A DNA stretch of 64,000 nucleotides, taken from contig JACKDP010000007.1 in NCBI GenBank assembly GCA_020633435.1, forward strand, positions 372,001 through 436,000. The letters run 5' to 3'. Both the position numbers and the translations under genes were made by a program. Under the pieces are notes generated by a model. It made no database searches and was not told the DNA's origin. It saw only the letters and a program-made list of their open reading frames with translations. Of this stretch, positions 25,845-36,540 are shown in pieces. Every line of letters starts with the position of its first letter. Positions within the stretch are counted from its first letter, which is position 1. The stretch comes from Myxococcales bacterium (GTDB lineage: Bacteria > Myxococcota_A > Bradymonadia > UBA7976 > UBA1532).

Positions 25845-28800
25845 TTGGCCGAGCAAGCGGTCTGGATCGTTCAGGGAGGTGGCCCCGAGCCGCTGACCGT
25901 CTCCCAGCTTCGCGAGAAGCTGGAGGCGGGAGAGCTGTCGCCCGAGGCCCAGGTCCAGCACGTCAAGCTGCCTACCTGGATCCCCATCGTCGCCGTCAAG
26001 GGCCTGTCCGACCTGGTGCAGCGGCAGCGCGTGGAGCGCGCGTCGGCGCGGCCGGCCGCCCAGCAGGCGGGCGAGAGCTCCTGGATGATCGCCGTCGACG
26101 GCAAGCAGGACGGCCCCATGACGCGGGCCGAGCTCGTGCGGCGCGGCCGCCGGGCCATGGTCCACGGCGACACGCTGGTCTGGCGCGAGGGCATGCGCGG
26201 CTGGATGCGGCTCGACGAGGTGCCCGAGCTGTCGGGCGTCCTGCCGCCCCCCGAGTCCATCACCGAGACGGGCCGGATGCGGGTGCTCACCCGCGAAGAG
26301 GCCAAGGCGCGCCTGGAGAAGGCGACGCCCAAGACCATCGGCGAGTGCCGCCGCTTCCTGGAGCGCAACCCCGAGCACGAGCCCACGCTGCAGGTCCTGG
26401 AGACGTTCGTCCGGACGGACAAGGACGCCCAGCCCGCGGTGGAGCTGCTGGAGTCGGTGCTGGCCCCGCGCGGGGAGTGGCAGCGGCTCATGGCGGCCTG
26501 GCGCAACCTGCTGCGCACCGTCCGCGATCCCGAGGCCCGCACCGATCTGCGCATGCGGATGGGGCAGGCGGCCGAGGGGCCGCTGGAGTCGCCGCGGCAG
26601 GCGTTCGCCGTCTTCGCCAGCGCGCTGCGCGAGTCGCCGCGCCGCGAGGACGTGCACGAGGCCCTGCTGCGCCTGGCCGATCACCAGGACGATCTGCCCG
26701 GCCTCATGGCCCTGCTCGACGAGCAGATCGCCGGCCACGAGGGCAAGGATCGCGCGGCGCTGCTCATGTTCGCGGCGCGCCTCGATCTGGAGCGGCGCGA
26801 TGACGCCCCGGGGGCCGCGGCGCGGCTGACGGAGGCGGCCCGGCTCGATCCCAGCGCCACGGCGCTGGCCACCCTGGAGCAGATCGGCGAGCGCACCGGC
26901 GACTGGTGGCCGTGGGCCGAGGGGCTGCGGGCGGCGGCGGAGCAGGCCGAGGGCGAGGAGAAGGTCGCTCACCTGCACCAGCTCGCCAACGCGCTGCAGG
27001 TCCGCCTGGACCGGCCGGTGCGGGCGGTGGCGGTCTACGGCGAGATCCTCGCGGTGGCGGCCGACGACCTGCAGACGCGCGACGCCCTCAAGCGCCTGCA
27101 CAAGCGCGGGGTGGCCCCCGACGCGGTGTACCCGCTGCTGGCCGGGCTCTGGGAGGCCGAGCAGGACTGGGCGGCCCTGCGGGATCTGCAGGCCGCGCAC
27201 CTGCCCCACCACGCCCCCGGCCAGGAGCGCGCGGCGGCCCTCTTCGCCCTCGCGACCCTGTGCCATGAGCGCCTGGGGGACGCCGAGGCGGCGGTCGGCT
27301 GGCTGCGCCAGGCGGTGCGGCAGGCCCCGAGCGAGGCCAGCTACCGCGAGGCCCTGCTGGACCGGGCCGCGGAGCAGGGCACGCTGCCGGCGGCGGCGGC
27401 CGTGCTGGAGAAGCTCGTCGAGGAGCACCCCTCGCTCCAGGTGGAGCTGGCGTGGGCGCTCTTCGATCTGTACGGCCGGCGGGGCCAGGACGCGGCGGCG
27501 GCCGAGGTCTGGGGTCGGCGGGCGGTGGAGGCGGCCGACGTCGCCTCGCTGCCGGCGCGGCTGGACGAGCTGGCGGCCTGGTCGGGCCTGGCCATCATCG
27601 CCCTGGAGCGGCTGGTCGCGGCGACCCCGGCCGGGGCGGAGCGCACGGCCCTGCACCTGCGGCTGGCCCGCGCGCACCGCGACCGGGGCGAGGCCGCGGC
27701 GGCGGTGCGCAGCTACCAGGCCCTGCTGGCGGATGACGCCGAGCATGAGGTGGCCCTGGACGAGCTGGCCGCCCTGCACGCCGACGCCGGCGACTGGGAC
27801 GCCTGGCTCGGGGTCCGGCTGGGCCGCGCGGACGCCACCAGCCGTGACGACGAGCGGCTGGCCCTGTGGCGCGACACGGCGCGGACGCTGGCCGACCAGC
27901 TCGGGCGGCACGCCGAGGCGGCCGACCTCTGGCGGCGCGTGCTGGCCGCGGCCCCCGGCGACGCCGACGCCCTCGATGGCCTGGAGGCCCTGAGCGCCGC
28001 CCAGGAAGACTGGGCGGGCCTGGCCGACGTGCTGGAGCGGCGGCGGGCCGGCGCCGAGGGCGAGGCGGCCCACGCGGTCACCCGCCGGCTGGCCGTGGTC
28101 TACGTCGAGCGGCTGGCCGATCGCGCCCGCGCCGCGGCGTGCTACCGCAGCCTGCTGCGCGCCTTCCCCGAAGACGCCAACGCCCGGCGCGGGCTGGCCC
28201 GCACCGCGGAGGGCCCCGAGGCCCTGGCCGCGTGGCTGACGCTCTTCGAGGCGGACGCCGCCGACGTCGAGGCCGCCGAGGCCCTGGCCGCGCTACACCT
28301 GGCCGCCGGCGCTCCCGGGGCCCACGTCGCGGTGCGCCTGCGCCACCTGGCCACCGTCGCCGACGACGGGAAGGCCGTGCCGGCGCTGCGCGCCCTGGCC
28401 GCCTTCTGCGCCGAGCACGATCTGCAGGAGGCCACGGCCGTCCTGCAGGCCCTCGTCGCGCGGCAGCCCGATGACGCCGAGGCCGCCGCGGCGCTGGCCC
28501 GCCAGTTCGCCGCCCAGGAGGACTGGCCGGCGCTGGCGCGCTCCCTGGACACCCAGATCGCCTCGGCGACGGGGGCCGTCCGCGCCGGATTGCGTCGTCA
28601 ACTCGCGGAGTTGCAGGCGACGCGGCTGGGCCGGCCCGAGGCCGCCTTCGGCACGCTGCTGACGGCCTTCGACGAGGCCGCCGACCCCGGGCTCCTGCCC
28701 GAGCTGGCGCGGCTGGCCGCCCTGACGGACGCCTGGCCGCGGCTCGTGCAGTACGTGGAGCGTGGCCTCCACGAGGCCGCCCCCGAGGTGGCCGTCGATC

Positions 28801-31800
28801 TGCACCGGCGCCTGGGCGAGTGGCACGCCGGGCCGCTGGACGACGCCGAGCGCGCCGTCGAGCACTTCGGGCAGGTGCTGGCCCTGGCCCCCGCCGACCC
28901 GGCGTCGGTCGCCGCGCTCGAGACGCTCTTCGCGGATGGCCGCGCCCGCGCCCGCATCGTCGCGCTGCTCGATCCCGTCCTGTCGGCCGCCGGCCGCTGG
29001 GACGCCCTGGCCGAGCTGCTGGCCGACACCCTGCCGGCCCGCGGCCCCGCGCGGGTGGAGGCGCTGCGGCGCCTCGGGCAGATCCACGAGGCCCACCTGG
29101 CCGCCCCCCGCGAGGCGATGGACTTCATCGCCCTGGCCCTCGAAGCCGCCCCGGGGGACGCCGGCCTGCTGGCCGACCTGCTGCGCCTCGCGGGCCACCT
29201 GGATCGCCACGACCTCGCCGCCGACGCCATGACGCGGGCCCTGTTCGTCGCCGAGCAGCCCGCCGACGTGGTGGCGCTGGGGGCCGCGCTGGCGCCGGTG
29301 CTCGCCGACCTGGGCCAGCGCGTCCGCGCCCTGCGCGTCTACACCCGCATCCTCGACGCCGACCCGCGCCACCCCGAGGCGCTCGCCGCCCTCGACGCGG
29401 CGGCCGAGGAGCAGGGCGATCTGGAGGAGCTCGCCAGCATCCTGCAGCGGCGCATCGCCGCCACCACGGACGCGGCCGAGCGGCGCGGGCTGCGCGAGCG
29501 GCTGGCCGCCGTCTGCCGGGCCCGCGGCCGCGACGACGAGGCGGTGGGCGTCTGGACGGCCGTGCTCCAGCGCGACCCCGAGGACGCCGACGCCCTGGCG
29601 GCCCTGGACGAGCTGCACCGCGAGCTGGGCGAGTGGGAGGCCCTGGTGGCCATCCGCCAGCGGCGCCTCGCGGTGGTGCCGGCGGCCGAGCGCGCCGCGC
29701 TGCGGGCCGATCTGGCGGACGTGCTGGAGACGCGGCTCGACCGCCCCGAGCAGGCCGCCGAGGTGCTGCTGGCGCTGGTCGGTGACGAGGGCGAGACGCC
29801 GGAGCGCTTCGACCGGCTGGTGCAGCTCCTGCGCGCCGAGGGCCGCTGGGCCGAGCTGGAGCAGCTCGCCGAGCAGCGCCTGCCCGCCCCGTCCGCCGAG
29901 CGTGAGATCGAGCTCTTGAGCCTGATGGCCGAGGCCCAGACGGCCCTGGAGCGTCCCCGCGACGCCCTGGAGAGCTGGCGGCAGGTCATCGACCGCGATC
30001 CGGCCCACGACGCGGCCCTCCGCGCCGCGCGCGCCCTCTACGCCGAGCGCGACCAGGCCGCGGGCGTCGTCCACATGGACCTGGCGCTGGCCGATCTGCT
30101 GCCCGACGACGACGAGGAGAAGGGCGTGCTGCTGCGGGAGGCCGCGCAGCACCTCGGCGCGCTCGGCCGGCCGCAGGAGGCCGCGGAGGTCTGGCTGCGC
30201 CTGCGCGCCCTGCAGCCCGATGACGCCGAGGCCCGCGAGGCCCTGGAGGCCATCTACACGGCCGCCGGTGACTGGCAGGCTCTGCGCGCGCTGCTGCAGC
30301 GCATCCTGGCCCGCACCCACGACTCGGAGTCGCGCCTGGGCCTGCTGCTGCGCATCGCCGAGCTGTCGGGGGAGCGCCTGGACGACCTGGCCGGCGCCCG
30401 CGCGGCCTACGAGGAGGCCCTCAACGAGTCGCCGGGCTCGCCGCGCGCGACCGTCGCCCTGGGCGCCCTCTACCGCAAGGCGGCCGACTGGACGGCCTGG
30501 GTGCAGCTCGCCATGGCGCGCCTGGGCGACGTCCAGGACGCCGGCGCCCGCCGCGCCATCTACCTGGAGGCCGCGGAGGTCCTGGAGGACAAGCTCGGCA
30601 GCGTGACGCACGCGCTGGCGCTGCTGGGCCGCTCCATCCAGGAGCACCCCGACGACGGCCTCGGGGACACCCTGGGCCGGCTGGCCGAGAAGCTGGGCAA
30701 GTGGCCCGAGGTCGTGCGGCTGTACGAGGCCTCCATCAAGGACGCCGAGCGGGCCGACGCCCGGGCCATGCACCTGCGCGCGGCCGGCTGGCTGGAGGAG
30801 AAGCTCGGCGATCGGGACCGCGCCGTCGGCCACTACCGCGCCATGCTGGCCCTCGACGCGGCCGACGAGGCCGCGCTGGCCGCGCTGCACCGTCTGTTCG
30901 AGGGGGGCCACGCCCGCGCGGCCATCGCCGAGGAGCTGGCCCGCCGGCACGAGAAGGCGGGGGACTGGCAGCGCCTGCACGAGCTGCTGGCCGCGGCGGT
31001 GCCCGAGTCGCCCGCGACCGCGCGGGCCGCGGCCTGGCGACGCCTGGGCGCCCTCGCGGCCGAGAAGCTGGGGGCCCCGCACCGCGCCTTCGACTGGTAC
31101 GCCCGCGCGCTGGTCGAGGTGCCCGACGACGACGAGGCCCGCGCCCGGCTCCTCAGCCTGGCCGAGAGCCTGGGCCGCCACGACAGCCTCGCCGGCCTCT
31201 TCGCCCGCGCCCTGCCCCGGGCCACGCGCGGCGTGCGCCCGCTGGGCTACGCGCTGGCCGAGATCTACGAGCGCCTGGGCGATCCCGAGGGGGCGGAGGA
31301 GGTCTACGTCTCGCTGCTGTCCCGCCTCGGGGCCGCCGAGTCCGCGGCCCTGGCGGCCCTGGAGGCGCGCTACACCGCCACCGGGCGCTTCGCCGAGCTG
31401 GCCGAGCGCCTGCAGGCGGCCCTGGCGGCCGATCCGCCCGAGGACATCCGCGCCGATCTGGCCACCCGGCTGGCCCGCGTCTACGAGGAGCGCCTGTCCC
31501 GCACGGCGGAGGCCATCCAGGCCTGGCAGGTCGTCCTGGCGGTGGAGCCCGAGGACGAGGAGGCCCTGGCCGGCCTCGCGCGGCTGCACCAGGCCCAGCA
31601 GGACTGGGCGCCCCTGTTCGAGGTCTACCGGCGCGAGGCCCAGGCCGACGCCAGCGTCCGCGCGGCGCGGCTGGCCGAGATGGCGCGCATCGCCGGCGAG
31701 CACCTGGGCCGCCCCGACGACGCCGTGGATCTGTGGCGCGACGCCCTGCAGGCCGGCAGCCCCGAGGGCCCGGCGCTCCAGGCGTTGCAGGCGCTGCTGG

Positions 31801-34800
31801 CTGGCCTGGGCCGGTCGGCGGAGCTCGTCGAGGTCATCGACCGGCGCCTGCCCCTCGTGGGCCCCCAGGAGACGCTCCAGCTCCTGCGCCAGAAGGCGCG
31901 CCTGCTCACCGACCAGCTCGAGGAGCCCGCGGGGGCGCGGGCGAGCTGGGAGGCGGTGCTGAAGTTCCTGCCCGACGATCTGGAGGCGCTGCGCGCGCTC
32001 TGGCAGCTCCTGCCCGCCGAGGAGCCCCAGCGCCTCGCCGAGATCACGGGGCGGCTGGTGGCGCGGCTGCCCGAGAGCGCCATGGACCGGCTGCCGGCCC
32101 TGCGCGCCCACGCCCGCGCCTCCGACGCCATCGGCGACGAGGCCAGCGCCCGCCGCGCGTGGGAGGGGGTCAAGGCCCTCGCCCCCGATGACGCCGAGGC
32201 CCAGGATCGCCTGGCCGAGCTGCACCTGCAGGTCGGCGATCTGGACGCCCTGGTGGCCCTGCGCGAGCAGCAGGTCACGGCGGCCGAGACGGATCAGGAG
32301 CGCATCGAGCGCCTCATCGCCCTGGCGGCCGTGCACGATGGGCAGCGGCAGGACTCGGGCGGCGCCCGCGACGCGCTGGAGCGCGCGCTGGCCGTCCGCC
32401 CCGAGGACGACGCCCTGGCCGAGCGCATCCTGGGCCTGCATGTGGCCCGGGGGCGCTTCGACGCGGCGGCCGATCTGCTGCTGCGCGGGGTGGAGCGGGC
32501 GACGGATCCGACGGAGCGCCGGCGCATCCGCGTCGCGGCCGCCCAGCGGCTGCAGGAGGCCTTCGGGCGGCCGGTCGAGGCGCTGTCGGTGCTCCGCGGC
32601 GGCTTCCTGGCCGATCCCCACGACGCCGACTACGGCCCCGCCCTGGAGCGCGTGGCCCAGGAGACGGGGGACTGGGCGGCCCTCGCGGCGCTCTACGAGG
32701 AGCGCATCGAGCAGCTCGCCGAGCAGGGGCCGCCCCCGCGGCTGCGCCTGGCGGGCTGGTACGGGGAGCGGCTCGACGACGACGCCGCCGCCATCCGCCA
32801 CCTCCAGGCCATCATCGCGGAGGAGCCCGACCACGGGGCCGCCGGCTCGGCCCTCGCGGCGGCCTTGCGGCGGCAGGCCCGCTGGGGCGAGCTCTTCACG
32901 CTCCTCTCGTCGCGCTCCGCCGGCGTCACCGGCGAGGAGGGGCAGGCCCTGCGGGCCGAGGCCGCCGAGGTCGCCTTCGCGCACCTCGACGAGGACGCCC
33001 AGGTGGGCGCCTGGCGGCTCGTCCTGGAGAGCGATCCCAGCCACCGCACCGCCCTGGAGGCCCTGGCCCGCCTGTACCGCGCCCGCGAGGAGTGGGCCCT
33101 GCTGGTGGGCATCCTCGGCCGCCAGGCCGACGCCGCCCGGGACGACGAGGCCACGGCCCTGCGCCTGGCCATCGCCGACCTGAACGCCGACTACCTGGGC
33201 GACGAAGACGGCGCCATGGCCGCCTACAAGCGGGCGCTCGCCCTCGGCCCCCACAACCAGACGGCCCTCGCCGGCGTCGAGCGCGTGCTGACGCGGCGCG
33301 CCGCCTGGGACGAGCTGGTGCGGTTCCACGAGGACCGCCTGGCCATCGCGCCGCCGGCCGAGCGCCACGCCATCTACGCCCGCATCGCCGAGATCCAGGC
33401 CGAGAAGCAGCACAACGTGGCCGCCGCCCGGGGCACCGAGCGCGTCATGCGCCGCAGCGCCACCGCCCGCGGCCGCTCGACGCAGGCCCTCGAGCGCGTC
33501 TACATCGAGAGCAACCGCTGGGAGGACCTGGCGGGCCTCTACGAGCGGCGCCTGAAGGTCATCGCCGAGGGGGCGCCGGAGCGCTCGCTGCGCACCACCC
33601 TGGCCACCATCTACGCCGACAAGCTGGGCGAGCTGGACAAGGCCATCGAGGTGCTGGAGCCCCTCATCGGCGCCGACGACGTGGATCACCAGGAGATCCG
33701 CGAGACGCTGGAGACGCTGCTCGTCCTGCACGAGCGCCGCGAGGACTGGCGCGGCAGCATCGAGGTCCTGAAGCGCCTGGCAAAAGCCCAGCGATCTCAA
33801 GATGATCGGCTGTCCCTCTACGTGCGCATCGGCCGCGTCTACGCCGACCGCCTGGGGGAGCCGGTGCTGGCGACGCAGTGGTGGCGGGAGGCCCTGGAGG
33901 TCGATCCCCACTTCAAGTCGGCCCTGGTCGCCATCGACGCGCTGCACGCCAAGATCAAGTCGGAGTACGACGCCGCGCGCCGGCAGGCCGAGTTCGAGCG
34001 GGCGCGGCTCGAGGCGGAGGAGGCCGAGCGGGCCGCGAAGGCGCGGGCCGAGGCCGAGGCGCGCCTGGCCGCCGAGCGGGCGGCGCAGCCCCAGGCGGCC
34101 GACGACGAGCCGGAAGAGATCGCAGCCGTGGCGGCGGTGACCGCCCCGGCGGCCGAGGCGAAGCCCCCCCGCGTGAAGCGCAAGCGGTGGGAGGACGACG
34201 AGCCCGCCTGGCTCATCCCCGCCATCGGCGGCGCGGTGCTCGCGCTGTTCGGCGTGGTCGTCCTCTGGTCCGTCTGGCCGTCGGGTGACCGCCGCCTCGA
34301 GTCCACGCTGAACCGCCTCGACGACGCCATCGCCGAGCAGGCCGGCCTGCGCAAGCGCGAGGACGACACCGCCAACGCGGTGGCCCCGAAGAGCCCGCAG
34401 ACGGAGCCCGCCGCGCCCGAGACGCGCGCGAGCCGCCGCCCCGAGCAGGATCCGGGGATGGACCTCGACAAGGAGGCGCTCTTCGTCCAGCGGATGACGG
34501 CGCAGCTCGACGAGAGCCTGGTGGCCATGGAGTCCGCGCTGATGAGCACCGGCCTCGACTACGAGGCCTTGCTGGGGGCGACGGATCCGGGCAACCGCGT
34601 CATCGACGGGCCCATGGGCGGCCCGGTGATGGGCGAGGAGCCCCGCGAGCAGCGCGGCATGGTGTCACCGCTGACGGGGCCGGTCCGCATCCTCAGCCCC
34701 TTCGGGCCCCGCGGTGGCGAGAACCACGACGGCATCGACCTGATGGCGCCCGAGGGCACCCCGGTGCGCACGGTGGCCGCCGGCCAGATCACGTTCATCC

Positions 34801-35687
34801 AGGACCGCGACACCTGGGAGCGCCGCCCCAAGTTCATCGAGGAGGGCGGCGTCCGCCGCACCTCGGGGGCGTGGCGGGCCGGCGTGTACCTGGAGATCAC
34901 CCACGACGATGGCCGCGTCAGCCGCTACATGCACCTCCACGATCTGGCCCCGGGCCTGGTGGACGGCATGCGGGTGCAGCCCAAGCAGGTCATCGGCTAC
35001 GTAGGACGCACGGCGGTGGAGCACAGCGCGACCCACCTGCACTTCGAGATCCGGGACCGCGCCCCCGAGGGCGGCCGCTACGGGTCGGCGACGGATCCCC
35101 TGCCGCTCATCGACCTGGGCGGCCAGGCCTTCGTGCCCGAGCTGGTGGCCCAGAAGGACCTGAGCCGCTCCCCCGGCGGGCCCGAGCTGCAGCAGGCCGT
35201 GCGCGAGAAGCTGCGGGGCCTCGGGCCCCTGGAGAAGATGGATCGGCGCGAAGCCCTCAAGACGCTCATCCAGCAGCTGCCGCTGGCCGCGCCGGTGGAT
35301 GACTACCGCCTGTCGAGCACCTTCGGCCGGCGCATCGATCCGGCCACGGGCGAGCCCGGCTTCCACCCTGGCGTCGACATGCCCGGCCCGCTGCAGACGC
35401 CCGTGAAGGCCACCGCCCCCGGCACCGTGGTCTTCGCCGGCTGGCGCGGCATCTACGGTCGCGTCATCGAGATCGACCACGGCAACGGCATCCTGACCCG
35501 GTACGGCCACCTGTACAGCGCCCTCGTCCGCCCCGGCCAGAAGGTCGGCGCGATGGAGAAGATCGGCGAGATGGGCAACTCGGGCCGCAGCACCGGCGAG
35601 CACCTGCACTACGAGGTGCTGGTGGAGGGGGAGCCCCAGGACCCGCTGAAGTTCCTCCAGGCGGGCAAGTTCCTCTTCAAGGGCTGA
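25845..35687 (+). CDS. Giant GYF-TPR membrane protein with two M23 endopeptidase domains (3280 aa)
   Basis: The start is taken as TTG 25845 because GAGGAG lies 8 bases upstream and the protein-like sequence begins there (MAEQAVWIVQGGGPEP). Residues 1-130 hold two GYF_2/DUF4339-like modules (WMIAVDGKQDGPMTRAELV). About 150-2720 is an unbroken array of TPR-like helical repeats, often with 'W..L' and 'LG.....A' spacing. An acidic/Ala-Glu coiled coil leads to one transmembrane helix at 2789-2811. The last 470 residues carry two peptidase-M23 (LytM) domains: the first with H2961-x3-D2965 and H3064-L-H3066, the second with H3174-x3-D3178 and H3253-L-H3255. Both have full zinc-ligand sets. The predicted topology is a cytosolic TPR scaffold driving periplasmic peptidoglycan cleavage. 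The arrangement is unusual and no partner is adjacent. Confidence 0.88.
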   Translation: MAEQAVWIVQGGGPEPLTVSQLREKLEAGELSPEAQVQHVKLPTWIPIVAVKGLSDLVQRQRVERASARPAAQQAGESSWMIAVDGKQDGPMTRAELVRRGRRAMVHGDTLVWREGMRGWMRLDEVPELSGVLPPPESITETGRMRVLTREEAKARLEKATPKTIGECRRFLERNPEHEPTLQVLETFVRTDKDAQPAVELLESVLAPRGEWQRLMAAWRNLLRTVRDPEARTDLRMRMGQAAEGPLESPRQAFAVFASALRESPRREDVHEALLRLADHQDDLPGLMALLDEQIAGHEGKDRAALLMFAARLDLERRDDAPGAAARLTEAARLDPSATALATLEQIGERTGDWWPWAEGLRAAAEQAEGEEKVAHLHQLANALQVRLDRPVRAVAVYGEILAVAADDLQTRDALKRLHKRGVAPDAVYPLLAGLWEAEQDWAALRDLQAAHLPHHAPGQERAAALFALATLCHERLGDAEAAVGWLRQAVRQAPSEASYREALLDRAAEQGTLPAAAAVLEKLVEEHPSLQVELAWALFDLYGRRGQDAAAAEVWGRRAVEAADVASLPARLDELAAWSGLAIIALERLVAATPAGAERTALHLRLARAHRDRGEAAAAVRSYQALLADDAEHEVALDELAALHADAGDWDAWLGVRLGRADATSRDDERLALWRDTARTLADQLGRHAEAADLWRRVLAAAPGDADALDGLEALSAAQEDWAGLADVLERRRAGAEGEAAHAVTRRLAVVYVERLADRARAAACYRSLLRAFPEDANARRGLARTAEGPEALAAWLTLFEADAADVEAAEALAALHLAAGAPGAHVAVRLRHLATVADDGKAVPALRALAAFCAEHDLQEATAVLQALVARQPDDAEAAAALARQFAAQEDWPALARSLDTQIASATGAVRAGLRRQLAELQATRLGRPEAAFGTLLTAFDEAADPGLLPELARLAALTDAWPRLVQYVERGLHEAAPEVAVDLHRRLGEWHAGPLDDAERAVEHFGQVLALAPADPASVAALETLFADGRARARIVALLDPVLSAAGRWDALAELLADTLPARGPARVEALRRLGQIHEAHLAAPREAMDFIALALEAAPGDAGLLADLLRLAGHLDRHDLAADAMTRALFVAEQPADVVALGAALAPVLADLGQRVRALRVYTRILDADPRHPEALAALDAAAEEQGDLEELASILQRRIAATTDAAERRGLRERLAAVCRARGRDDEAVGVWTAVLQRDPEDADALAALDELHRELGEWEALVAIRQRRLAVVPAAERAALRADLADVLETRLDRPEQAAEVLLALVGDEGETPERFDRLVQLLRAEGRWAELEQLAEQRLPAPSAEREIELLSLMAEAQTALERPRDALESWRQVIDRDPAHDAALRAARALYAERDQAAGVVHMDLALADLLPDDDEEKGVLLREAAQHLGALGRPQEAAEVWLRLRALQPDDAEAREALEAIYTAAGDWQALRALLQRILARTHDSESRLGLLLRIAELSGERLDDLAGARAAYEEALNESPGSPRATVALGALYRKAADWTAWVQLAMARLGDVQDAGARRAIYLEAAEVLEDKLGSVTHALALLGRSIQEHPDDGLGDTLGRLAEKLGKWPEVVRLYEASIKDAERADARAMHLRAAGWLEEKLGDRDRAVGHYRAMLALDAADEAALAALHRLFEGGHARAAIAEELARRHEKAGDWQRLHELLAAAVPESPATARAAAWRRLGALAAEKLGAPHRAFDWYARALVEVPDDDEARARLLSLAESLGRHDSLAGLFARALPRATRGVRPLGYALAEIYERLGDPEGAEEVYVSLLSRLGAAESAALAALEARYTATGRFAELAERLQAALAADPPEDIRADLATRLARVYEERLSRTAEAIQAWQVVLAVEPEDEEALAGLARLHQAQQDWAPLFEVYRREAQADASVRAARLAEMARIAGEHLGRPDDAVDLWRDALQAGSPEGPALQALQALLAGLGRSAELVEVIDRRLPLVGPQETLQLLRQKARLLTDQLEEPAGARASWEAVLKFLPDDLEALRALWQLLPAEEPQRLAEITGRLVARLPESAMDRLPALRAHARASDAIGDEASARRAWEGVKALAPDDAEAQDRLAELHLQVGDLDALVALREQQVTAAETDQERIERLIALAAVHDGQRQDSGGARDALERALAVRPEDDALAERILGLHVARGRFDAAADLLLRGVERATDPTERRRIRVAAAQRLQEAFGRPVEALSVLRGGFLADPHDADYGPALERVAQETGDWAALAALYEERIEQLAEQGPPPRLRLAGWYGERLDDDAAAIRHLQAIIAEEPDHGAAGSALAAALRRQARWGELFTLLSSRSAGVTGEEGQALRAEAAEVAFAHLDEDAQVGAWRLVLESDPSHRTALEALARLYRAREEWALLVGILGRQADAARDDEATALRLAIADLNADYLGDEDGAMAAYKRALALGPHNQTALAGVERVLTRRAAWDELVRFHEDRLAIAPPAERHAIYARIAEIQAEKQHNVAAARGTERVMRRSATARGRSTQALERVYIESNRWEDLAGLYERRLKVIAEGAPERSLRTTLATIYADKLGELDKAIEVLEPLIGADDVDHQEIRETLETLLVLHERREDWRGSIEVLKRLAKAQRSQDDRLSLYVRIGRVYADRLGEPVLATQWWREALEVDPHFKSALVAIDALHAKIKSEYDAARRQAEFERARLEAEEAERAAKARAEAEARLAAERAAQPQAADDEPEEIAAVAAVTAPAAEAKPPRVKRKRWEDDEPAWLIPAIGGAVLALFGVVVLWSVWPSGDRRLESTLNRLDDAIAEQAGLRKREDDTANAVAPKSPQTEPAAPETRASRRPEQDPGMDLDKEALFVQRMTAQLDESLVAMESALMSTGLDYEALLGATDPGNRVIDGPMGGPVMGEEPREQRGMVSPLTGPVRILSPFGPRGGENHDGIDLMAPEGTPVRTVAAGQITFIQDRDTWERRPKFIEEGGVRRTSGAWRAGVYLEITHDDGRVSRYMHLHDLAPGLVDGMRVQPKQVIGYVGRTAVEHSATHLHFEIRDRAPEGGRYGSATDPLPLIDLGGQAFVPELVAQKDLSRSPGGPELQQAVREKLRGLGPLEKMDRREALKTLIQQLPLAAPVDDYRLSSTFGRRIDPATGEPGFHPGVDMPGPLQTPVKATAPGTVVFAGWRGIYGRVIEIDHGNGILTRYGHLYSALVRPGQKVGAMEKIGEMGNSGRSTGEHLHYEVLVEGEPQDPLKFLQAGKFLFKG

Positions 35688-36540
35688 ACAGCAAGGCCGG
35701 CCGCAGCTCGACGCCGAGCGTGCGCGTCGGCGCCGCGGCGTTGCTCCTGACCCCGCGCGCCCCATCCGTGCCGGCGTTCACGGCGATGGCCGGCGTCATC
35801 CACCACGCCACGCTGAGGCCCTGCCCGCGGTAGGCCGTCTCGCCTGCGCCGGAGATGACGCTCTCATCGATGGTGCCGAGCGGGTGCAGCAGGCTCAGGT
35901 GCGCCTCCAGCACCAGGCCAAGGGGCCCTTGCCACCCGAGCTGTCCGCGCCCGATCAGGGCGGCGTCCTGGCCCGTCGTCACCCGGCCACCAGCGGCAGC
36001 GCTGAGCCAGAAGCCGCCGGGCAGGCCGACGCCGATCTGGCCCTCCAGCTCGCCGGAAACTCCAGGGATCACGGGCGTATAGCGGAACCGGTCGCAGGGC
36101 GGACGGGTGCACTCGAAGGTGCCGGCGCCCACGTCCACGTCGCCGACGGGCGGGGTGCCCGAGGCCCGCAGCTCGGCGGCCAGGTGGACGGGGCCGAGCG
36201 GGGCGAGGCCCGCGCGCAGGCCCGCGCCGAGGGCGCCGACGTAGAAGGTGGAGCCGGCCGCCCGGCCGCGCGCGTCGGCGGCGTCCTCGAAGGCGGCGTA
36301 GCCCGCCGGGGCCCCGAACGCGACGAGGGTGAGGCGGTCGGTCAGGCCCACCTCGCCGTAGGCCACGAGCTGCCAGTCGCGGTAGGTGCCGCCCGTGTCG
36401 TGCGCCTTGCCGGTGCGATCGTACCCGCGCTCGCCCAGGAGCAGCCGGTTGTGGATCTTGAGGTAGCTCTCGCCAGCCGGCTGCGTCCAGCCGCCGGCGG
36501 CCGCGGAGGCCGGGACGAGCAGGAGGAGCAGGGCTCTCAT
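35677..36540 (-). CDS. Outer-membrane beta-barrel-like protein (287 aa)
   Basis: A signal peptide (MRALLLLLVPASAAAGG) precedes about 265 residues of alternating hydrophobic/polar sequence ending in an aromatic-rich strand (VELRPALLFSP), which fits an outer-membrane barrel of about 12 strands. It resembles transporter-type barrels of the phenol-degradation (meta-pathway) group only loosely. The ATG at 36540 overlaps the stop of the upstream gene by ATGA, so the two are coupled. The stop lies inside the end of the convergent TPR-M23 gene (11-bp overlap). Substrate unknown. Confidence 0.65.
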   Translation of the reverse strand: MRALLLLLVPASAAAGGWTQPAGESYLKIHNRLLLGERGYDRTGKAHDTGGTYRDWQLVAYGEVGLTDRLTLVAFGAPAGYAAFEDAADARGRAAGSTFYVGALGAGLRAGLAPLGPVHLAAELRASGTPPVGDVDVGAGTFECTRPPCDRFRYTPVIPGVSGELEGQIGVGLPGGFWLSAAAGGRVTTGQDAALIGRGQLGWQGPLGLVLEAHLSLLHPLGTIDESVISGAGETAYRGQGLSVAWWMTPAIAVNAGTDGARGVRSNAAAPTRTLGVELRPALLFSP

